DNA of 64,000 nucleotides from the NCBI GenBank assembly GCA_947501105.1, contig CANMUP010000002.1, positions 682,001 to 746,000 of the forward strand, in the 5' to 3' direction. Positions 16,601 to 23,128 of this stretch are shown here, in pieces. A model generated the notes under the pieces. It saw only the letters and a program-made list of their open reading frames with translations. It made no database searches and was not told where the DNA came from. Positions within the stretch are counted from its first letter, which is position 1; each line of letters starts with the position of its first letter. The position numbers and the translations under genes are program-made. Source of the DNA: an uncultured Flaviramulus sp. GTDB taxonomy: Bacteria; Bacteroidota; Bacteroidia; Flavobacteriales; Flavobacteriaceae.

Positions 16601-17253
16601 AATATAGAGATTCCATCATATTTAATGAGAGAATTTTTAGGCGTCGTCATCCAAAGAGCACCTTTAGAATCTTCGCCAATAGCTCTTACAATTGTGCTAG
16701 GTAACCCTTGCTCAGAAGTTAAATATTGGTGGTCATACTTTTTTTTAGAAATCATAGAAACAAACGGTAACGTATTTTTGAGTCTAGGCTGCTTTGCAAC
16801 TACTTCCCTATAAGTAATAATGGAGTCTTTTGCATCTACTTTATCAATATCTCGGAGAAGGAAATAAATATATGGATTTGGAATCCCATTTTGACCAATC
16901 TTATTTTTAATAAACTTTGTGGTATCGAGTACTCTAACATTACTGAATTTCAACAATTCAGGAGCATGTGGGTCTTTAAAAGTCTTCTGAACTTTAAGGG
17001 GTATATGTTTGGGGCTTATTTTTTTGCTTTTTGCCGAATCTAAATGAAATGGAATAATAGTAGGTTTCGGAACATCAATAAAATTAGTAGGATATAAAAT
17101 ATTTGTCTCTTGCGTAATTGAAGGATTATCTAAACGTTCGTTTTTCAAGTTGCAGCTTGTAATTAATATGAGTACAGTAATAATAATTAAATAGAAATTT
17201 AGAATACTAGATAATTTATTTAAGAGAGCTAGTTTATTTAGTTCTTGTTTCAT
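13696..17253 (-). CDS. two-component-propeller sensor histidine kinase (LytS/His_kinase type), orphan
   Basis: 1185 residues. The N-terminus has a hydrophobic segment ending in LILITSC near residue 34, a lipobox-like signal. About 600 residues of beta-propeller repeats follow, with the Reg_prop pattern (DSKGALWMTTPKNSLIKYDG, DQEDNIWVGTRNGMVRFDG, GRIWIGSDRGLMMLN). A Y_Y_Y domain comes next (YQYKVEGMDEAWSELSN, PYGNHALKVKAVN), a transmembrane helix near 925-945 and the kinase core. The core has phospho-acceptor His977 in QMNPHFIFNVINSIQSY, FQPIIENAILHG as the N box and DNGIG as the G box, the PF06580 His_kinase arrangement that usually pairs with a LytTR regulator. No response regulator lies next to it. 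It is separated from the RIP operon by a terminator. Confidence 0.9.
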   Translation of the reverse strand: MKQELNKLALLNKLSSILNFYLIIITVLILITSCNLKNERLDNPSITQETNILYPTNFIDVPKPTIIPFHLDSAKSKKISPKHIPLKVQKTFKDPHAPELLKFSNVRVLDTTKFIKNKIGQNGIPNPYIYFLLRDIDKVDAKDSIITYREVVAKQPRLKNTLPFVSMISKKKYDHQYLTSEQGLPSTIVRAIGEDSKGALWMTTPKNSLIKYDGISILEYNKEEGFDVPSIIKNLIVDQEDNIWVGTRNGMVRFDGFTFKYYDKSVFDDIIMDIKVDPQKNVWIGTRKNGLLKMSSYDNTNQTEIEQYIAPHGLCSNMVADISIGKSGEIWFGSGKNCVFLLDKKTLTSIIPRNKDYNEDLILDNHNNLWIVQESKLFKYNIDSNTLMQVITPNRLFSTLSELNIDSKNRLWVNTTNKGAFVMQDSSFIWFDSAKSVDEITPSIYDHIWFSAGTGLHKLKLESFKFIPYDKLVFNDPRFLTPEIIMEEDNENNLWMAFYKKLIKYDGNNFNVYHLNPNEDIFSIKKNNKGELWIGGKNGIYKNKKDTLEFFEIENLLINTHGIDIIIDYGINGLIVSAHGDLYRLKDNQFWSYNLLKKLGVNSIKIFSYVKDKWGRIWIGSDRGLMMLNNNLLYWVNNIEEMQNIVIRSLLVDKDENLVIYSTRSSFKLIFDTEGNFEGPEKLISYTSIENLVSPYATSSILDHHGNIWLATEKGTNKLTPIRDNKHLYKVKHFSKENGFTTGIVDNLKFSNLNNENTLWWTNEKNIAKLNLDDLQEEEKEANIPTVLLKDININQQFVDFKQLNNTSYTTNLKHHDKLANYSSPVGAFNNYPEFLSVPYTMNHLTFHFSAIDWNGPQTIQYQYKVEGMDEAWSELSNTTFADYRNIPYGNHALKVKAVNQSGNWSNILEYPFTINPPWWLAPWAKIMWGIMAIGIILGLAQLRIKTIRKKIRKEESYNSKIFLLESKALRAQMNPHFIFNVINSIQSYVFLHSELEANKYINTFSKLLRMTLEMSNSDTISLDEEIKYIESYLALESIRIGNDFKSSVTIDDNIDKNNIRIPCMLFQPIIENAILHGLMPKTGEKKLTITMMLDGNYLKGIITDNGIGRLKASKIKENQTITHKSMATRIMKERFDISNTINELKLSMKTIDLIENKKPMGTKVILSIPISNIGTTRSHLHVDA

Positions 17254-17331
17254 AGACGACTCGTTCCTTAGTAAAACTTAGATTGTGAGGATCTTACAAT
17301 TTACAAAATAAGAAAAAAAGTGTAGTTTATT

Positions 17332-17373
17332 AAAAGCAAAGAGCCTAACTATGTAGCTAGACTCTTTGCTTTT
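17332..17373 (-). terminator. terminator of the phospholipase-RIP-lipase operon
   Basis: 12-bp perfect arms (AAAAGCAAAGAG at 17332-17343, CTCTTTGCTTTT at 17362-17373) with a short inner CTA/TAG stem in the loop. On the minus strand it follows the lipase stop codon by about 68 bp and ends in Ts; it is near-symmetric and could work both ways. Confidence 0.85.
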
Positions 17374-17441
17374 AAATAGGTATTATCTCTTTCAAATTAT
17401 AAAAATACTAAAGTAAAGACGATCAAGAGTATTGTTGCGCC

Positions 17442-18308
17442 TTATAAACCAGTTACAGGATAGGTTCTTGTCGCATCAGTTGGTATTTTCTGGTTTACGG
17501 CATCTGTATAATTATTTGGTCCAATAAGTGCATGATTACCACCTACATTTCCAGATTGATTTAAAAAAGACCATTCGGCATTCACATGTTCATACACCCA
17601 ATGTGCAATTTTTGAAGGTGGTATCATAGGCACTAAATCAGACAGATTAACTACACGATAGCTTTCTGGTATCCAAAAATTATATGCGCTAACAAATGTT
17701 TGATCACCAACTCTTGGGCTTGCATAATTATACATCTGTACGTTACTGTTTTTTGTGATAAGCCTAATTGCTGGCGCAACAAGTGTTGACAATGCGGCAC
17801 CTAAACTGTGACCGCAAACATAACAAGGTAAGCCATTATTAAATTGATTGGCAGCATTTTTAATTTGTTTAATAAGCATAACAAAGAAGTAGAGAAACCC
17901 AACATGCACTTTTGCTGCTTTAAATTTTCCGTCATTAAACCAAAAAAATGGCACTTTTACTTGTGGAACGGTTGCATCCATAAGCCATTCAAAATTAGAC
18001 TGCGTACCACGAATAGCAATGATATTATGTGTGGCACTGGTTGCAGCAAAGCCAAAATAGACGTCTTGGACTTTAAGAGCTAAACTTTTTATGGCAGAAT
18101 CGTCTTCCATTTTTTCCCAATCAAGATGTTCAAGTTTAGGCAAATCTTTGTTCAAATCAATTTCTGGAGCTGTAAAAGAAGCAATCTGAGTATAACCAGA
18201 AGGCATAGTTACCTTTCCATTATTTCCTGGCGGTGGTCCGTTTTTGTATTGGATGTATGTAAGTTCACTCATTTGGGCAAGTAAAATAGAAATTTTTGGA
18301 TCGTACAT
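17442..18308 (-). CDS. class 3 lipase without signal peptide
   Basis: 288 residues of an alpha/beta-hydrolase of the Lipase_3 family (triacylglycerol lipases and phospholipases). NIIAIRGTQSNFEWLMD at about 95-111 is the oxyanion loop (RGT). LPCYVCGHSLGAALSTLVAP at 160-179 is the nucleophile elbow with Ser168. VVNLSDLVPMIPPS at 219-232 gives Asp224 and GNVGGNHALIGP gives His259, so the triad is complete. The N-terminus MYDPKISILLAQMSELTYIQ is the usual start of the catalytic domain and not a signal peptide. It is the last gene of a minus-strand operon (PLC, RIP, haem-motif lipoprotein, lipase), 36 bp after its neighbour. Signal-less Lipase_3 enzymes include type VI secretion effectors, but no secretion gene is in the window. 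Confidence 0.88.
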   Translation of the reverse strand: MYDPKISILLAQMSELTYIQYKNGPPPGNNGKVTMPSGYTQIASFTAPEIDLNKDLPKLEHLDWEKMEDDSAIKSLALKVQDVYFGFAATSATHNIIAIRGTQSNFEWLMDATVPQVKVPFFWFNDGKFKAAKVHVGFLYFFVMLIKQIKNAANQFNNGLPCYVCGHSLGAALSTLVAPAIRLITKNSNVQMYNYASPRVGDQTFVSAYNFWIPESYRVVNLSDLVPMIPPSKIAHWVYEHVNAEWSFLNQSGNVGGNHALIGPNNYTDAVNQKIPTDATRTYPVTGL

Positions 18309-18344
18309 GACGCTTTGTTTTTTTGTGATTATTAAATATAGATG

Positions 18345-19820
18345 CTATTTATTTTTTGTTTTTGCATTAACAAGCTCCATAAACTCTTCCAAACGTAATT
18401 GCTCAATTTCATTAATTGATGTTTCAGGATCAACACTTAAATAACTTCTAAATATATGACTGAAATATAAAGCTGAACTTTTTCCCTTATGCTTAACACC
18501 ATTTATTTTTATAGATGCTGAAGCAGTATGACAGAACATACAATTAATAACATCTGAAGAATTCATATTATGTATTTCAGAATTCATAAAAGTTTGTGCG
18601 AAAGTTTCCATAGTAATGTTAAAAGCACCCAACGCACCACGTGCATGAGAACCTGTTTTCGCGCTGCCAATCGAACCACCAGCATTTTTTAGCATAGCAA
18701 TTTGTTCCTCAGAACTTAAACCATCTGTATTTGCCCAAACTGAACCGTTATAAAAATAATATTTAAACACGTCTTGTAAATTGTCTGACACACATTTATT
18801 AAGCGCTTCAATATTATTTAAATTGCTAGATGTACTGGCATCATTTTGACTTGTATTTGGCATAAACTTATTACCAGCTGTTCGTGGTATACCATATTGA
18901 AATACTGTAAACACATTTTCAATAGCAGGAGGAGGACCACTACTAGGATAAGTAATATCGGCAATCGTGGCTTCGGCTCCTTTTGTAAAGAACAATAATT
19001 CTTGATTTGAAGTAACAGGAATATCACTATCTGTAGTTGCCGCCCAATCATAAAATGCTGCCATATCATTATGCTCAAAAGTAGCCCAAATAAACTCTGG
19101 ATGGTTTTCTACAACACCAACCACATGCATGCCCAACAAAGCAACTGGTGTCACTAGACCTTCTGATTTAATATAAGCTTCAGTAGTGTAATAGGTTGCT
19201 AATTCAGCAGTAGGAATGCTACTGGCTTTTACCCACGACGTTTTTACTTCCAAGGACCCAACAGGGAAGGCTTCAGAGTTATCTAATCGTGTCGTATCTC
19301 TAAGTATTGCTGCTTTGGCGATTTCAGAATTTAATAATAAAATGTCATTAGCATAAATTCCATAGTACACTGTATCTCTTTCTTTGTTAAAATTTACATT
19401 TGATAATAAAATTCCATCTGATCCAGCTTGCCCTATATCAGATAAAACTAGTTTGATGTTGTCGACAGGAGCAACAGGCTCTAGTTGATTTGTGACTAAA
19501 GTGAGCTCTTGTTCAAACAAGGTGCTGTTTCCCATTGGTTTGGTTAGCCAAAGAAATTTTTGCCAAGACCATTGATGAAAAATAGAATCATTGGTGCTCT
19601 TGACATCAAATGGACTGCCTTTACCTTCTTCTGGTGCTGGCGTTTGACTATGCGGAAACCAATCGGTTCCACAATTACATGTTGTTTCATCTACAGACGC
19701 GTATAGGTCTGTTTCAATGTCTGTTTTTGCATTTGTTTCTTTTTTGCATGAACTCAGAATTGAAAGCAATGCGATTGCCAGAATAGATAAGGCAAGATTG
19801 AATTTGAATTTGTTTTTCAT
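18345..19820 (-). CDS. lipoprotein with one c-type haem motif, function unknown
   Basis: 491 residues. MKNKFKFNLALSILAIALLSI followed by LSSC is a lipoprotein signal with Cys25. Near the C-terminus, SDVINCMFCHTASASIKING has a CxxCH motif (427-431) that would attach one haem c in the periplasm. Other visible pieces are TTCNCGTDWFPHSQTP after the lipobox, HQWSWQKFLWLTKPMGNSTL (an aromatic-rich block), and ALLGMHVVGVVENHPEFIWATFEH near 225-250. Methionines or histidines for the second axial ligand cannot be assigned. I do not recognise a named family. It lies 30 bp after the RIP gene and 36 bp before the lipase gene on the same strand, so co-transcription is likely. It may be the only member of the operon with its own export signal. 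Confidence 0.7.
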   Translation of the reverse strand: MKNKFKFNLALSILAIALLSILSSCKKETNAKTDIETDLYASVDETTCNCGTDWFPHSQTPAPEEGKGSPFDVKSTNDSIFHQWSWQKFLWLTKPMGNSTLFEQELTLVTNQLEPVAPVDNIKLVLSDIGQAGSDGILLSNVNFNKERDTVYYGIYANDILLLNSEIAKAAILRDTTRLDNSEAFPVGSLEVKTSWVKASSIPTAELATYYTTEAYIKSEGLVTPVALLGMHVVGVVENHPEFIWATFEHNDMAAFYDWAATTDSDIPVTSNQELLFFTKGAEATIADITYPSSGPPPAIENVFTVFQYGIPRTAGNKFMPNTSQNDASTSSNLNNIEALNKCVSDNLQDVFKYYFYNGSVWANTDGLSSEEQIAMLKNAGGSIGSAKTGSHARGALGAFNITMETFAQTFMNSEIHNMNSSDVINCMFCHTASASIKINGVKHKGKSSALYFSHIFRSYLSVDPETSINEIEQLRLEEFMELVNAKTKNK

Positions 19821-19850
19821 TTTAGGTTGGTTTTTGTTCTCGTTCTTCTA

Positions 19851-20552
19851 TTAAATATGATCTATATGATATACGGCTATATCTGGATTTAATTTTTTTT
19901 CATCTACCGCTTTAATACAGAGTTCAGTCCAAACTTCTGCAAGGTTATAAAACGATTGATAGATTGTTGCGTTAGGGTAATTCTGTATTAAACCTAGAAT
20001 GACATTTGATATACCGGCAAATCGAATGCCTTCAACCAAACTCCAAAAAACAACAAGAATTGATCTTGCTTTTTCCGAAAAGGGGATATAAATATTTGTC
20101 AATTGATCTAAAGCTGGAATAAGTTGAGCAAGAGAAACCTCAGTGCCCAATAGCTTGTTAAAAGCTGTTTCGCCTAGTACGGCTTTTATGTCTTGATAAC
20201 CATCAGCATAAGGTATAGTAATGCAATCAAAGCCAAAGTTAGTAAGCGCAGTTTCACTGGGACCATTAAAAGCATATACTTTGTCATCATCAAGATAAAA
20301 GCCAAAGACATAATAAAATTGAAGATTAACAATAAGTCGAAGTTGACTGTCCCCATAGTTTATGGTTAAACCACCATAATCATTAGCATTTAAATACACC
20401 ACAGGATAATTAATGCTATTTAAAGTGCGAATTCGAGAAGTAAGATTTCTAAAAGAATTCAAATCAAATTCAAAATTCTCATCCAAGCTTAAGTTTAAAT
20501 TGTGGCCTTTGAATTTAGAAATTCTATTAAATAGTGTTGAATTTGTTTCCAT
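19851..20552 (-). CDS. ribosome-inactivating protein (rRNA N-glycosidase, ricin A/Shiga A family)
   Basis: 233 residues, read as a single-domain (type 1) RIP. RIPs remove one adenine from the sarcin-ricin loop of large-subunit rRNA. Against ricin A (from memory), the order and spacing agree along the whole length: LRLIVNLQFYYVFGFYLDDD (71-90) with Tyr81 at the Tyr80 position; IPYADGYQDIKAVLG (113-127) with Tyr119 at Tyr123; ARSILVVFWSLVEGIRF (162-178) with Glu174 and Arg177 at Glu177 and Arg180 (ricin ISEAARF); LAEVWTELCIKA (204-215) with Trp208 at Trp211. All five active-site residues are thus present. No signal peptide: the frame is closed by a stop 24 nt upstream of the ATG. No lectin B chain follows. 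It lies 5 bp after the phospholipase gene in the same operon. Confidence 0.85.
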   Translation of the reverse strand: METNSTLFNRISKFKGHNLNLSLDENFEFDLNSFRNLTSRIRTLNSINYPVVYLNANDYGGLTINYGDSQLRLIVNLQFYYVFGFYLDDDKVYAFNGPSETALTNFGFDCITIPYADGYQDIKAVLGETAFNKLLGTEVSLAQLIPALDQLTNIYIPFSEKARSILVVFWSLVEGIRFAGISNVILGLIQNYPNATIYQSFYNLAEVWTELCIKAVDEKKLNPDIAVYHIDHI

Positions 20553-20557
20553 AATAG

Positions 20558-22255
20558 TTAGCTTATAAAATGATCACTTAGGTGTTTCAAATACTTTTTA
20601 GCATGTTTTACCTTTTTTATACGATGTGGCTTTGGTATACGCTTGTTAGTACCTTTAGCTTTTTGACAGTGTTTTGCTAAATGATGAGCACCTTTAACAA
20701 TAGATAGTTGCAGGTCGTTTAGATAATCGTTGTCGTATATGGATTCGTCCGTTGGAGGAATATTTGGTTCATCAATTGGTGGAAATTTTGTACGCGCAGT
20801 TTCTCGATTAAATACCTGTTCAAATGTATTGGCGTGTGCATCCCGATCTGTCAAACCACCCAAGTGCCATTTGTCACTCACTGTTTTAATGAATGAAGTA
20901 TGATCAAAACGATCATTTATAATTGTATTTTCATTGATGAATGCAGATACCATAACCATTGGTACACGAATACCTAAGCGATTAAAGGCAAAGCCTTTTT
21001 CAAGATCTTCAAGACCCATATTTGGATCTGGAGGATATACTTTCTCCTTCTCACTTGGATTTTTTGGTGGCGGAGGTGGCACATGATCAAAACAACCACC
21101 ATGCTCATCATAAGTGATGATTAAAAGAGTATTGTCCTTATAAGGGCTATCATCAGCAAAAAGACTTGTATAAACATCCCAAATTAAATGTTCGCCTAAT
21201 AATACGGTTCCAACACGTGTTGGACCATCGTCAAAGTTTGGCTCTGCAGATGAAGGATGTTGATCATTATGCTGGCCCAAAAAACGAGGTTCAACAAAAG
21301 AGTACTGAGGTAAGGTCTTATTTTTAATATCCTCTTTAAACTTATTTAGATGGCGATCCATTACAATTGTATTCTCATCTTTAAATGGGCCATTAACTAA
21401 TGTTGTAAGAGCAACCCATTCTTGTGTGTACACACGATGCGTTACATGTTTAGATTTCATACGTTCAAAAAGTGTGTCGCGAGACCAGACCATATCAATC
21501 CAGGAATCCATGGCTTCAATTTTATCAATAATACCGCAAGCATCAGTTGGGTTAACTACTTTCCCACCAGAAGTGGCAGCATGCCAAAATGAACGATTAC
21601 ACCACGTTTGACTTGGCACTGAACAATACCAATGATCAAAAACAGCAAACTCTTTCGCCAAGGTGGTTAAAACAGGAATCTGTTTAGGCGTATAGCATTC
21701 CATAATTTTGCTATACTGATCATATGCCGCTTTATGATAGCTTTCACAAGCTTTACACGATTTACACTTCCCAAAAAAGATGCATTTTAAACACCATCTA
21801 CAAGACTTGCATTTAATAGCTTTGAGTGTGTTAACATAATCACTGATAAAACCTTCCATGTTTGGAACTGCTGGAGGTGAAGGATGAGGTAAGTTGTATG
21901 GTGATTTCATTTTGCAAGCTTCAACATTTTTGTTGTCACTATTAATATGATTAAAGAGTTGCGTATTAACATGTTCATATACTTCACCAGGATCGGGGTA
22001 AGGTTGATGATAATCACCATCTTTAACTGGACGTGGCGATAAATAATCATCTTCATTAAGGTTTTTAGAATCTGGATGAATAGGCATTTTAATATCTGTG
22101 CCTTGAAGCCCTTCGAATGATTTATTAGATGGTAGCTTATAACCACCATTGTCTGGATCATATAAATAGCCTAATAAATTATCGAAAGAACGGTTTTCTA
22201 GCATTAAGACCACGACATTCTGGAACGAGTGTAGTCTTTTTTTTGAATTTTCCAT
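20558..22255 (-). CDS. phosphoesterase-family phospholipase C (PF04185) with cysteine-rich insert
   Basis: 565 residues of the alkaline-phosphatase-superfamily group that includes bacterial non-haemolytic phospholipase C and AcpA-like acid phosphatases. VVVLMLENRSFDNLLGYLYD at 14-33 carries the metal-binding ENRSFDN. HWYCSVPSQTWCNRSFWHAATS about 212-233 holds the active-site nucleophile region, LLIITYDEHGGCFDHVPPPP about 372-391 the second metal site, and RLGIRVPMVMVSAFI the conserved C-terminal strand. Seven cysteines lie within 22 residues (149, 152, 155, 158, 164, 167, 170) in an insert not typical of the family. The tail (KRIPKPHRIKKVKHAKKYL) is strongly basic. Most relatives have Tat signals; here a stop two codons upstream of the ATG excludes one. 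It is the first gene of the operon with the RIP. Confidence 0.88.
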   Translation of the reverse strand: MENSKKRLHSFQNVVVLMLENRSFDNLLGYLYDPDNGGYKLPSNKSFEGLQGTDIKMPIHPDSKNLNEDDYLSPRPVKDGDYHQPYPDPGEVYEHVNTQLFNHINSDNKNVEACKMKSPYNLPHPSPPAVPNMEGFISDYVNTLKAIKCKSCRWCLKCIFFGKCKSCKACESYHKAAYDQYSKIMECYTPKQIPVLTTLAKEFAVFDHWYCSVPSQTWCNRSFWHAATSGGKVVNPTDACGIIDKIEAMDSWIDMVWSRDTLFERMKSKHVTHRVYTQEWVALTTLVNGPFKDENTIVMDRHLNKFKEDIKNKTLPQYSFVEPRFLGQHNDQHPSSAEPNFDDGPTRVGTVLLGEHLIWDVYTSLFADDSPYKDNTLLIITYDEHGGCFDHVPPPPPKNPSEKEKVYPPDPNMGLEDLEKGFAFNRLGIRVPMVMVSAFINENTIINDRFDHTSFIKTVSDKWHLGGLTDRDAHANTFEQVFNRETARTKFPPIDEPNIPPTDESIYDNDYLNDLQLSIVKGAHHLAKHCQKAKGTNKRIPKPHRIKKVKHAKKYLKHLSDHFIS

Positions 22256-22570
22256 GTTGTCTTATAGCATTCGAATAAATGCGGTATCAGTTAGATAAAA
22301 CTTATGCTTGCTATGAAGAAGTAATCTTAGAGGGAACTAAGAATTAACAAGATAATCAAAAATTACGACATAAAAAAAAGACTACAAATTGAAACCTTTT
22401 AATTTATAGATACTACAAAATCAGTTAGTTAAAAAGGAATTAAAATTTTATCAAATTAAAAACGTAGCATATGTCTTAGAAAATTTATCTAACTTTTTAA
22501 TGAAAACTCACTAAAAACAAGCATCTTTTAAATACGAAAATTGATATCTATTGGAAAGTAAATAAAATAA

Positions 22571-22604
22571 AAAAAGCCTGAAACTTAATGTTTTCAGGCT
22601 TTTT
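22571..22604 (-). terminator. terminator, apparently of the former tRNA
   Basis: 13-bp arms (AAAAAGCCTGAAA with TTTCAGGCTTTTT) around an 8-nt loop. Near-symmetric. On the minus strand it begins 13 nt after the tRNA 3'-end fragment at 22617-22640, the usual position of a tRNA terminator in flavobacteria. Confidence 0.8.
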
Positions 22605-22616
22605 GAAGTGATTTTA

Positions 22617-22640
22617 GTGACCGGGCTGGGGCTCGAACCA
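22617..22640 (-). mobile_element. tRNA 3'-end fragment, candidate attachment-site scar
   Basis: On the minus strand this reads as a T arm (GGTTCGAGCCCCAG) plus the acceptor 3' strand CCCGGTC and discriminator A, 24 nt in all. The T-stem partner strand does not pair beyond two bases, and no anticodon arm, D arm or 5' acceptor GACCGGG follows at higher coordinates. Only the 3' end of a tRNA is therefore present. Such fragments are left where integrases insert elements at tRNA 3' ends. By its orientation the inserted DNA would lie to the right, towards the PULs. No integrase gene is in the window. A deletion of the tRNA would look the same. Confidence 0.6.
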
Positions 22641-22739
22641 CTGTTTTAAATAGTTGATATTCAAAAAGTTAACGTGTGTTTAACAAATATAGGCACCGAT
22701 TAACGCACCTTATTGTATTCTAAAAATTAAATGAACTTA

Positions 22740-22771
22740 ATTGAATGCAAATAATTATAATTGCATTCAAT
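22740..22771. repeat. perfect 11-bp inverted repeat near the tRNA fragment
   Basis: Arms ATTGAATGCAA (22740-22750) and TTGCATTCAAT (22761-22771) are separated by 10 nt. The half-site ATTGAATG recurs in direct orientation at 22820-22827. No T tract follows, so a protein-binding site is more likely than a terminator. Confidence 0.55.
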
Positions 22772-23128
22772 ATGTAAAGGTAATATATTATCTATTAAAT
22801 CAATATTATAAAAATTTTAATTGAATGTCTTGGGACCTAGAGTGCCTCGCAGTGTTAGAGTAGGAGAGACTATCCTTAAATAGATAAAGACAGTGTTTAT
22901 AAGTGCTGCGAAGTTATCAAAAATCTACTGATTCCAAATTAGCCCTCTTTGATTAAAGCTTTGACATTTTTAACATAATTTGTGCATTTTTAGTGTTTTT
23001 TTAGGAGATAATTTATTTATTGTTATAATTGGAATTCATCAAAGGGTTTTTTAGTCAAAAGGAGCTTTTTTTGATTTTATAAGTAGTTGATAACAAGCCA
23101 AATCAAACCTTTAAAACAAAAGTAAATA

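Larger units (their letters stand above)
22256..23128. other. gene-free junction region
   Basis: 873 bp without a credible gene, between the start of the phospholipase operon and the end of the AraC gene. It holds a terminator hairpin (22571-22604), a tRNA 3'-end fragment (22617-22640), a GTTAA-N7-TTAAC dyad (22668-22684) and an inverted repeat (22740-22771) whose half-site ATTGAATG recurs at 22820. The part at 22836-22920 is less AT-rich than its surroundings and I cannot assign it. The promoter of the phospholipase operon must lie near 22260-22400; I see no clear boxes. Confidence 0.6.

Noticed and set aside
22836-22920. Less AT-rich segment with AGTGTTAGAGTAGGAG, similar at a glance to the 3' end of 5S rRNA (GTGGGAGAGTAGG).
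   Set aside because: Only a dozen bases resemble 5S rRNA; the partner strand of its stem and the rest of the molecule are missing. Chance similarity or unrecognisable debris.
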